Origin: Epinephelus fuscoguttatus
Taxonomy: Eukaryota; Chordata; Actinopteri; Perciformes; Serranidae
Length of the DNA stretch: 64,000 nt
NCBI RefSeq assembly: GCF_011397635.1
Contig: NC_064762.1
Span: forward strand, 24,454,979-24,518,978
Reading direction: 5' to 3'
Part shown: positions 59,554-64,000 of the stretch, in pieces
How positions within the stretch are numbered: position 1 is the stretch's first letter
Layout of the letters: every line of letters begins with the position of its first letter
Notes under the pieces: model-generated
What the model was told of the DNA's origin: nothing
The model's input: only the letters and a program-made list of their open reading frames with translations
Databases searched by the model: none
Position numbers and translations under genes: made by a program

Positions 59554-62364
59554 CAAATGTATTTGTATGCATGTGTGCAAATCAAAGATGGTGGACTCAA
59601 TCCAGGTTACATAAATACATGATAGAAACCATCACACACACACACACACACACACACGCGCACACACACAGTTTGAAGGTGGGGAGAGGCTGGGGAAATG
59701 AATGTATTCTAAAGCACTGATGATTGCATAAGAAAACACCTTTTTTTCCTGACCAGTTTCCATGGAAACAGCGAAGGAAGAGCTAGCACCACTTCACTGT
59801 ATGTGTAGGTGTATGAGCCATTAGGAGTATGTTGTCCAGAGGTGTTTCTGAAACTCCCTTGATAAGCTGAGACCAGTAATGAGACAGCAGCTTTGGCATG
59901 TAGACACAAAAACGTTGTCATTCTGGCAGACTGACAACCAGCAGTAAATAGTAGGAGAGACCGTGAGTGGGCCAGGTAAATGATCAATGGTAGCCAGCAG
60001 CATTTTAGTCCATTGATTTGGTTTCTCAGCACTTGTCTGCTGACATGAATGAATGAATGTTTGTCCCCTCAGCCACTCTTGGGTTTTATTAGACCACATG
60101 GAGTCTGTTTTCATTTTGCAGTGTTGAGTAGTGACACCCATTTGATTACAAGGACCAAGCATCACTCTGTTGACACTGACAAACTACATTATGTTAATTA
60201 TCTTCGCAAATAAAGCTGGCACCAAATGGCTTGATTTGATTTTGAATGTGTAGTTGCCACACCCTCAGCTATGGCAGAAAAGGACAGGAGAGTTGGTTTG
60301 CTCTCTGGTTTTGCCAGTCCTGCCTGACACACAAGCTTTAACAGGTCTGAATTAACACAAACCAGCTGAACCAGCATTTGACATTATGATACATTCTGGC
60401 AAATTAAAAAGCAGCCCACATTAGCAACCTGTGGTGACTGCGACACAGCGCTAACTCCAACTTGAACTGCATCAGTTGTCGGCCATATAACAATGTGATT
60501 AACATAATATTATGTAGGGATGAGCCAGTACACTATTATCTGTATCTGTTCAACCAACTAAATTATCTGTATCTGTACAGAGTTTATGCCAGAAGTGGGT
60601 GGAGTTTAAATCAATGGAGCAATGGGGAGCAACACAGTTTGTGTTTATTTACTATAAAGGTCATGTGTTTTTTTGGGGTGACAAGACAAGACATGGCAGA
60701 GTTAGACTCTCAGAGGCCGTTTACACGTTGCCGGCTATTTTCATAAACGGACATTTTACCGTCTCCGTTTTCAAAGAGCATGCCAAACCTGTAGGTGGCA
60801 GTGTAACGAGAAGCTCAAGCCTTCCATGTATCCATTGTCACCATAGCAACACAGGTCGCACTTTTGACACAGGCGCAAGTTCCGGCGCATACTGTGACGT
60901 CGGCTGCCTATAACTCTGTTTATCTCCGTTTATCTCAGTTTACATGCAAACGCGCAACTGGAGTTTTTAGAAAGACTCGTTTTCTGAGGAGAAATCTCCG
61001 TTTGCATGTAAATGAAGGGCACAAACAAAGGAAGATGTCTTCGTTTATCAAAATCATCGTGTACGTGTAAACGGCCTCTCAGCAAAACTAAAATTGCACC
61101 AATAAGGCAACATTTTGGATCTGAAACTGATGAAAGAGGTGTCCTAACTGGCCTCTATCGACGTGGTGTGTTGTTCTGAGCTGAACTTTTGTCAGGCGCC
61201 ATGTTTTTATTTATTACTGTCGTGCAATTCTGAAGTTCTCTTAGGGTGCTTTCACGCCTCCTCCAAAACTGCCTTAATATGCACATTCAGCACATCCAAT
61301 GCATCAAAACATTGTTTTCTAGTTGGAGCCGCGCCTCATTTTCAAACTGTATGGTTTGACTAAAATGAACAATGACAGCAATATAGTCCACGATGAGCAG
61401 CGCTAAAACTTTACTTCTTGGATTTTCCCACATGGAAATTCTGACCAATCAAGAGCAGCTTTCTCGCACAAGGCATTTGATCTGGTCCGCTTGTAAATGC
61501 TGCCGTGAGAACACGAACCAACTCTAGGCAATTATGCAACTTTGTAACAAAATTAGTCAACTCTAGGTCTGACAGCACCCTTAATATCAAACTGGTTTGA
61601 AGATTTTCACGACCTAGGAGGGCAGGAAATCAACGAATATAAATGATTGCTATAACTGTAAAAATAGATCAAATAACTACTTTTAAAACACAGGTGGGAA
61701 CAGCTTTTAGAATTTCATTATCTCAGCATGCTGAGCAAACAATCATATCACATATGAAATGTATCAGAGCATGCGTCTTCTTACCTCCAGACGTTTGACG
61801 ACCTCTTTGAAATCCTCAGTGTTATTATTGATACTCCTCAGAGACACACTTTCTCCCCGTTCGTAGAAAATCCGCAAAGATGCAGGGCTGCTCAGCGTCC
61901 AGCCAATCACGTCCTTAGTGGCGCAGTTAAACACCACCGCCTTGGCCTCCTGGTCCAACAGGATGAGAAAGTCATTGGAGATGGCCAGAAGGGCCTCCAA
62001 CTCCCCTCCAGTCCCGTGATCCTCGACGTGGACCAGCCAGGTCACCGCGCCCAGGCTGCGCAGCTCTGCCCCTCCGTACGGCCGGCTCTTCTCTTTTTTC
62101 TTGTGCGCCAGGGAGATGAAAGGGAACTTCCCTGAGGGGTCGATGGGCGTGCTGGTGGTGTGGCGCTCAGCCAGGTCGCGCAGGTACTCCTGGCGAGTCC
62201 GAGTGGCCATGGCGCGGAACTTGTGCGACTTGTGGGCAGCATTCTCTGCATTGATGACCTTGGCCAGCAGGAAGTCCCGGAACACAGAGGACTTGGGAAA
62301 GGTCACGCCTTCTGGGATGGGGGGGCCGAAAGAGGGCACGTCTTTGGAACGGGTAACAGCCACA
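34949..62364 (-). CDS. sipa1l1: SIPA1L-family Rap GTPase-activating protein, 3' part (15 exons)
   Basis: Exons (minus): 62364-61785, 58279-58181, 57437-57262, 55394-55107, 54589-54440, 53113-52983, 48276-48179, 47904-47423, 45844-45653, 41055-40890, 39877-39643, 39289-39140, 38913-38802, 38633-38555, 35092-34949. All junctions agree in phase, giving 1026 residues plus TGA. Domain order: end of RapGAP (residues about 1-60), family-specific region, PDZ (about 200-285), Ser/Pro-rich low-complexity region, C-terminal coiled coil (about 960-1015). Family members act on Rap GTPases at postsynaptic and junctional sites. The ending [16 protein letters not shown] fits SIPA1L1 best from memory; SIPA1L2 and SIPA1L3 differ there. 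The family is near certain, the paralogue tentative. N-terminal exons, including the GAP catalytic region, are outside the window. Confidence 0.9.
35093..38554 (-). other. SIPA1L last intron, with repeat D and a hAT-like end
   Basis: No coding exon seen. 35480-36150 resembles 43440-43850 (shared GCAAACTTTCTGTTGCTGCC), a dispersed repeat. 37790-37870 (ATACATGG..CAATATCG..TATCGCCCACCCTTA) resembles the end of a hAT-type element. The remainder is unassigned. Confidence 0.5.
38555..38633 (-). CDS. sipa1l1: SIPA1L exon n: start of coiled coil
   Basis: Acceptor CCTCTCCACAG, donor AAG|GTGGGA. Encodes [20 protein letters not shown] followed by QEDLKK, heptad-like, the first half of the leucine zipper. 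Confidence 0.9.
38802..38913 (-). CDS. sipa1l1: SIPA1L exon m
   Basis: Acceptor CTTCCTCCAG, donor TAG|GTAACA. Encodes [20 protein letters not shown] and [16 protein letters not shown]. Two later AG sites in the acceptor region give a frame with a stop, so this start was chosen. Confidence 0.8.
39140..39289 (-). CDS. sipa1l1: SIPA1L exon l
   Basis: Acceptor TTCTGCTTACAG, donor GAGA|GTGAAA. Encodes [40 protein letters not shown] and VANTFE. The donor choice is set by phase with exon m. Confidence 0.88.
39643..39877 (-). CDS. sipa1l1: SIPA1L exon k
   Basis: Acceptor TCCTGTGCAG, donor CATG|GTAAGA. Encodes [35 protein letters not shown] and [25 protein letters not shown] and PLRRPSY-LG are strong family matches. 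Confidence 0.93.
40890..41055 (-). CDS. sipa1l1: SIPA1L exon j
   Basis: Acceptor GTGTGTTACAG, donor AAG|GTACGT. Encodes [32 protein letters not shown] (family KSTIEEDLKK-like) and [12 protein letters not shown]. Confidence 0.85.
41439..43006 (-). mobile_element. Tc1/mariner element, frameshifted and missing its right tip
   Basis: Left inverted repeat from CAGTACAGGCCAAAAGTTTG (after a TA at 41437-41438) to about 41708; right copy about 42799-43006. The outermost roughly 62 bp of the right repeat are absent, with the match stopping at TCTACAATGTAAATA. The inner repeats overlap the 3' end of the transposase frame. It lies in the intron between SIPA1L exons i and j. Confidence 0.92.
41602..42655 (-). 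pseudogene. Tc1-type transposase, frameshifted
   Basis: ATG at 42655 ([20 protein letters not shown]). The paired-like helix-turn-helix region ([20 protein letters not shown]), a GRPR-type hook ([10 protein letters not shown]), and the DDE block with [11 protein letters not shown] and [13 protein letters not shown] are in one frame. After about 42000-41930 the reading moves to another frame with [11 protein letters not shown] and [20 protein letters not shown]. All three acidic catalytic positions are visible, but across the frameshift, so no full product is expected. Confidence 0.92.
43007..44520 (-). other. SIPA1L intron (exons i-j), unassigned part
   Basis: No coding exon seen. 43440-43850 is a copy of dispersed repeat D (see 35480-36150). 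An A-run of about 17 lies near 44140-44157. Confidence 0.45.
44540..45045. repeat. Dispersed repeat C, copy 2, with internal inverted ends
   Basis: Opposite orientation to 28620-29070. TTAGTTACAACATGATTGAG (44562-44581) recurs inverted at about 44757-44777 (CTCAATCATGTTGTAACTCA), so the left 240 bp is itself a foldback. No transposase. Confidence 0.75.
45653..45844 (-). CDS. sipa1l1: SIPA1L exon i
   Basis: Acceptor TTGTCCATCAG, donor CAA|GTAAGG. Encodes [20 protein letters not shown], then [20 protein letters not shown] and [15 protein letters not shown]. The [15 protein letters not shown] block is diagnostic for the family. Confidence 0.95.
45845..47422 (-). other. SIPA1L intron (exons h-i)
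   Basis: No repeat family or extra exon recognised. Short ORFs at 46202-46396 and 46785-47048 (minus) have no domain or splice support. Confidence 0.5.
47423..47904 (-). CDS. sipa1l1: SIPA1L exon h (long Ser-rich exon)
   Basis: Acceptor GTCCTGGCAG, donor AAG|GTCTGT (weak). Encodes 160 residues: [47 protein letters not shown], a His-rich tract, then [13 protein letters not shown]. Ser/Gly/His-rich and probably disordered. Confidence 0.9.
48179..48276 (-). CDS. sipa1l1: SIPA1L exon g
   Basis: Acceptor GTTTATTGCAG, donor CAG|GTCAGG. Encodes [20 protein letters not shown] and [18 protein letters not shown] is the conserved family word. Confidence 0.88.
48277..48919 (-). other. SIPA1L intron (exons f-g), proximal part
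   Basis: No exon recognised before the Tc1-type insertion. A short (GT)n lies at about 48870-48882. Confidence 0.5.
48925..50099 (+). mobile_element. Second Tc1-family element, internally deleted
   Basis: Ends ATCGGCCACTTTATTAGGTA (left) and the complement GTGTACCTAATAAAGTGGCA (right). Inserted in the SIPA1L intron between exons f and g, in the opposite orientation to the gene. The family differs from the 41.4-kb element in both ends and protein. Confidence 0.88.
49277..49969 (+). pseudogene. Tc1-type transposase relic lacking catalytic segments
   Basis: The first frame (from 49277) has [40 protein letters not shown] with the first catalytic Asp, and [14 protein letters not shown], but no part with the second Asp (QxDNAPxH-type). 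After about 49740 the sequence shifts frame and reads [16 protein letters not shown], in which the NPIE segment seen in relatives is missing, then [17 protein letters not shown] and [15 protein letters not shown]. Part of the N-terminal region lies before 49277 in broken frames. Confidence 0.85.
50100..52982 (-). other. SIPA1L intron (exons f-g), distal part
   Basis: No exon or named element recognised. GGAGGAAGGGAGGGAGGGAA purine tract at about 51194-51220 and (CA)n near 51738-51755. ORFs such as 50738-51223 (minus) lack domain and splice support. Confidence 0.45.
52983..53113 (-). CDS. sipa1l1: SIPA1L exon f
   Basis: Acceptor CACTCACCAG, donor ACAG|GTGAAT. Encodes [20 protein letters not shown], then [18 protein letters not shown]. 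The GKSTPxW word is a family motif. Another frame is also open, but only this one fits the phase. Confidence 0.85.
53268..53289. repeat. Poly-A tract
   Basis: A run of about 21 A just before the LINE fragment. It may be the tail of an unrecognised retroposed sequence on the plus strand. Confidence 0.7.
53350..54162 (+). mobile_element. LINE 3' fragment
   Basis: Broken frames resemble the C-terminus of a LINE ORF2 ([20 protein letters not shown], then [33 protein letters not shown]). The 3' end AAATAAAGGTTAAATAAA is the short-tandem tail seen on fish LINEs. Several stops; 5' truncated. It lies in the intron between SIPA1L exons e and f. Confidence 0.7.
54440..54589 (-). CDS. sipa1l1: SIPA1L exon e
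   Basis: Acceptor GGAATACCAG, donor CA|GTAAGG. Encodes [33 protein letters not shown] and [20 protein letters not shown]-type and RQKSMPE motifs are conserved in the family. Confidence 0.9.
55107..55394 (-). CDS. sipa1l1: SIPA1L exon d
   Basis: Acceptor CTCTTCCTCAG, donor GAG|GTCAGA. Encodes [14 protein letters not shown], the conserved [15 protein letters not shown], a Ser/Pro/Gln-rich stretch and [16 protein letters not shown]. Confidence 0.92.
55646..55861. repeat. 216-bp hairpin repeat
   Basis: CTCATGCGTGGAGCAGGAAC at 55646 and its complement ending at 55861 are the tips. Inside, AACATGGCTGCTTACATTAA and GACCGGTTT..AAGGTCTTCA also pair. The right arm has an extra segment of about 25 bp. 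Probably a dispersed foldback element. Confidence 0.85.
55862..57261 (-). other. SIPA1L intron (exons c-d)
   Basis: No exon seen. (GT)n at 56079-56120. Region 56285-56610 (AGCAGTGGTTCCCAACTGGT ... CACCAGTTGGGAGCCACTG) has inverted ends about 325 bp apart, a likely MITE. Confidence 0.55.
56297..56606. mobile_element. Probable MITE (GTGGTTCCCAACTGG ends)
   Basis: AGTGGTTCCCAACTGGTCCA (left) and the complement of ACCAGTTGGGAGCCACTG (right) form inverted ends. The sequence TTTTTGGACCACAACCCACC precedes the right end. No ORF. Repeats with these ends are common in vertebrate genomes. Confidence 0.65.
57262..57437 (-). CDS. sipa1l1: SIPA1L exon c: PDZ domain, second part
   Basis: Acceptor TTATTATTAG, donor CAG|GTATGT. 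Encodes [20 protein letters not shown], then [20 protein letters not shown] and [10 protein letters not shown]. This is the helix and last strands of the PDZ domain. Confidence 0.95.
57438..58180 (-). other. SIPA1L intron (exons b-c)
   Basis: AT-rich sequence with no recognised exon or element. The plus ORF 57863-58162 has no family. Confidence 0.5.
58181..58279 (-). CDS. sipa1l1: SIPA1L exon b: PDZ domain, first part
   Basis: Acceptor CATATGTCCAG, donor GAG|GTATCT, phase 0 at both ends. Encodes 33 residues including [28 protein letters not shown] occupies the place of the PDZ carboxylate-binding loop. Confidence 0.95.
58280..60712 (-). other. SIPA1L intron (exons a-b), proximal part
   Basis: No exon seen. 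Microsatellites: (CA)n at 58710-58731, (GT)n at 59498-59552 and (CA)n at 59633-59670. The last two face each other and could pair over about 80 bp. Confidence 0.6.
60713..61078. mobile_element. 366-bp MITE, GAGGCCGTTTACACGT ends
   Basis: Inverted ends GAGGCCGTTTACACGT and ACGTGTAAACGGCCTC, with TCA on both sides (60710-60712 and 61079-61081). A 3-bp duplication fits PIF/Harbinger-type insertion. The interior carries GTTTACATGCAAACGCGCAA-like words and no transposase. Confidence 0.75.
61244..61580. mobile_element. 337-bp MITE, TTA-flanked
   Basis: Ends GGGTGCTTTCAC and the complement of CTGACAGCACCC, flanked by TTA (61241-61243 and 61581-61583). The TTA/TAA duplication is characteristic of PIF/Harbinger elements. 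No ORF. Confidence 0.75.
61785..62364 (-). CDS. sipa1l1: SIPA1L exon a: RapGAP C-terminus and following region
   Basis: Acceptor CTCCTCTCCCTGCAG, donor GAG|GTAAGA. Encodes 193 residues starting [19 protein letters not shown], through [19 protein letters not shown] and [15 protein letters not shown] (end of RapGAP), then [20 protein letters not shown] and [20 protein letters not shown]. The dense CpG and GC content differs from the flanking introns. Confidence 0.95.
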
Positions 62365-64000
62365 CTGCAGGGAGAGGAGCAGATGAGGAGGAGGAGGAAG
62401 AAGGGAAGGTGGGGGGAGAGAAGAATCGATGGTGAACAAATCAGTTGTTCCAGTATTGACCAACAATTTTCCATATTTCGTAAGGGTATCATATTTAGAT
62501 ATCATAGATCCTGTGGCTTAGATTCAGTGTTTTATTACACTGTAAATCTCCTTAGAAATTCACATCACATCCAGGCAAGTATTTATGTCATTAAGATTTA
62601 AAAGCAAAAGAAAAAAACAGAAATGCTGCCAGATTCTGCAGAGTGTGTGTTTGATATAAAGCCCCATGCTGTTTGCTCACTCCACATAAAAGGCACAATT
62701 CTTGACTGGTGCATCATCTGTCAGGATAAAAACAAAAACATTTAGAGTGAATTTAAAAATGGAAAAGACAACAGACCTACTTCCAGTCTCTGTCTGTCTG
62801 TCTTCTGTCTACCACTATCTTCATCTGTCTAGTTTGCTATTGTGTCGAGGCTATGTATATTTGCCTTTTTCTCATTCTGTGCCATGCACTTTACTCCCAT
62901 GTCCTCTATCTCCCTGTTTTTCCTGCTCTCTACCTCCCTTCCCCAAACCCCTCTTTCCTTTGATTAAGTCCCTGGAATGGCAATCTGAGGCTGTCTGCCC
63001 CGTCTGGTATGTCAGGAACTCAGCTGAGCAGCCATGGAGAGGAAGGAGAGTCGAGGAGGAGGACGAGGGGAGAGTACTATTCCAAATCTCCTGCTCAAAG
63101 CCCCACAGAACCCAGAGTGAGGGAAAAGGAAAATGTGGCTGAAAGAGGAGGGCTGTGTGGGAGACTCTGAGAGGAGAGGGAAATTATTGCTTGCTGGAAA
63201 AAACTGCATTTTTTTCTGTTATGTGAGACAAACAGACACAACCTGATCTATTGAGCGTCTCAGTCTGAAGCAGCTGACAGAAAAAAGGTGAGCAGTGCCC
63301 TGAAATGGCCTTTATATGACCAAAAAGCACAATGTCTCCACATGGGTCACCTGTTCTGGTCTCAACCTAGTCCTGACCCAAATGAGTTCAATCACAGATC
63401 CTCTCTCAGGTGATAATTACCAGCACCGGAAGTTGTGAGCCCTCATCCCACACGCCTCCCCGCTGACATGCATCAGCACACATGTTGACACCCGGATTAA
63501 TTGCTTTGTCTAATAAGCAACTAAAGTCAAAATGTCACCCACATATTTCTAAACATACCTCGGAGACGCAACGTCCTCACTGGAGACGTGTGGTGTTCAA
63601 TTATACTAACCGTCAAATTGTTGACACCTCATTTCCCACCTGTTCTTGTTTGTGCCAGACAGAGGTAAGAGAAGAAACAATTTTTTTTCTGGTTGAAATT
63701 ACCTTGGAGAGCGAACACAGACTTTTATAGTGCTGTGTTGATAAATAAACGCTGGGAATACCCTCAACGGTTGCTGCAGTGGTTTGTCAAAATGCTGCAT
63801 TTCCCACATGACGTATGTATTGAACTCAAGGACATAAGTAAGAAGTAGGGAAGGAGGGTGAGGGTGGAGGGTCATACATAAACATACTAGCATTAAACAT
63901 ACCTGCAGGTATGGGGGAAGGCATTTGCATGTTTTCAATGTGAACCTTATTTCTACCTTCATAGAGAATAATTCAAACAGTCAGAATAAAAATTGGATTA
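62365..64000 (-). other. SIPA1L upstream intron to right edge
   Basis: The exon preceding the one at 62364 should end in the RapGAP core, but I found no matching coding segment here, so it must lie beyond the window. Plus ORFs at 62101-62601 and 62702-63142 are antisense or pyrimidine-rich chance frames. Confidence 0.55.

Noticed and set aside
59077..59720. His/Thr-rich and Cys/Val-rich ORFs
   Set aside because: Translation of (GT)n/(CA)n microsatellites.
62101..62601. Plus-strand ORF of 166 codons
   Set aside because: Antisense shadow of the GC-rich SIPA1L exon at 61785-62364.
1..64000. Endogenous retrovirus or other viral insertion
   Set aside because: No LTR pair, gag-pol-env order or primer-binding site was seen. 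The reverse-transcriptase pieces are LINE-type.

Overview
The window looks like teleost fish nuclear DNA. It has vertebrate-type split genes with GT-AG introns, long (GT)n/(CA)n tracts, Tc1/mariner, hAT, L2-like and Rex1-like transposable elements, and a tRNA-derived SINE. One assembly gap of 100 N lies at 13539-13638. No bacterial, plasmid or CRISPR features were seen. All exon calls come from reading splice signals and phase by eye; no alignment was run.

Right half (about 30.9-62.4 kb, minus strand): the 3' two thirds of one large gene of the SIPA1L (SPAR) family of Rap GTPase-activating proteins. I place 15 coding exons (62364 down to 34949) whose splice phases all agree. They encode 1026 residues: the end of the RapGAP domain, a PDZ domain, a long Ser/Pro-rich region and a C-terminal leucine-zipper coiled coil. 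The C-terminus resembles SIPA1L1 more than SIPA1L2 or SIPA1L3 as I remember them. The first exons, including the GAP catalytic core, lie beyond the right edge. A long 3' UTR probably runs to about 30.95 kb. The introns carry two decayed Tc1-family elements (41.4-43.0 and 48.9-50.1 kb), a LINE 3' end (53.35-54.16 kb), a hairpin repeat (55.65-55.86 kb) and two small inverted-repeat elements (60.7-61.6 kb).

Left end (1.5-10 kb, minus strand): two transposon-type genes in tandem. A 7-exon DUF4806-type gene (7165 down to 1580, 379 residues) is complete in splice phase but has one stop at codon 28. Its 3.07-kb intron 4 is almost wholly filled by a (TCTG)-rich minisatellite of about 45 units, and its intron 3 holds a TTAA-flanked MITE. 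Upstream lies a 655-codon Tnp2/CACTA-like transposase ORF broken by one in-frame stop, with a nested hairpin just beyond its 5' end.

Middle (10-30 kb): dense nested repeats. A roughly 295-bp repeat recurs at about 0.5, 11.6, 13.3 and 15 kb. A second host repeat is interrupted by an L2-like LINE, itself interrupted by a Rex1-like LINE and a MITE, and by a 2.6-kb foldback element with 650-bp arms into which a 970-bp hAT-type MITE inserted. Two hAT/BED-finger remnants, a SINE inside one of them, further MITEs and a LINE reverse-transcriptase fragment follow. Ordinary single-copy coding sequence is not evident between 10 and 30.9 kb apart from two unassigned candidate exons.
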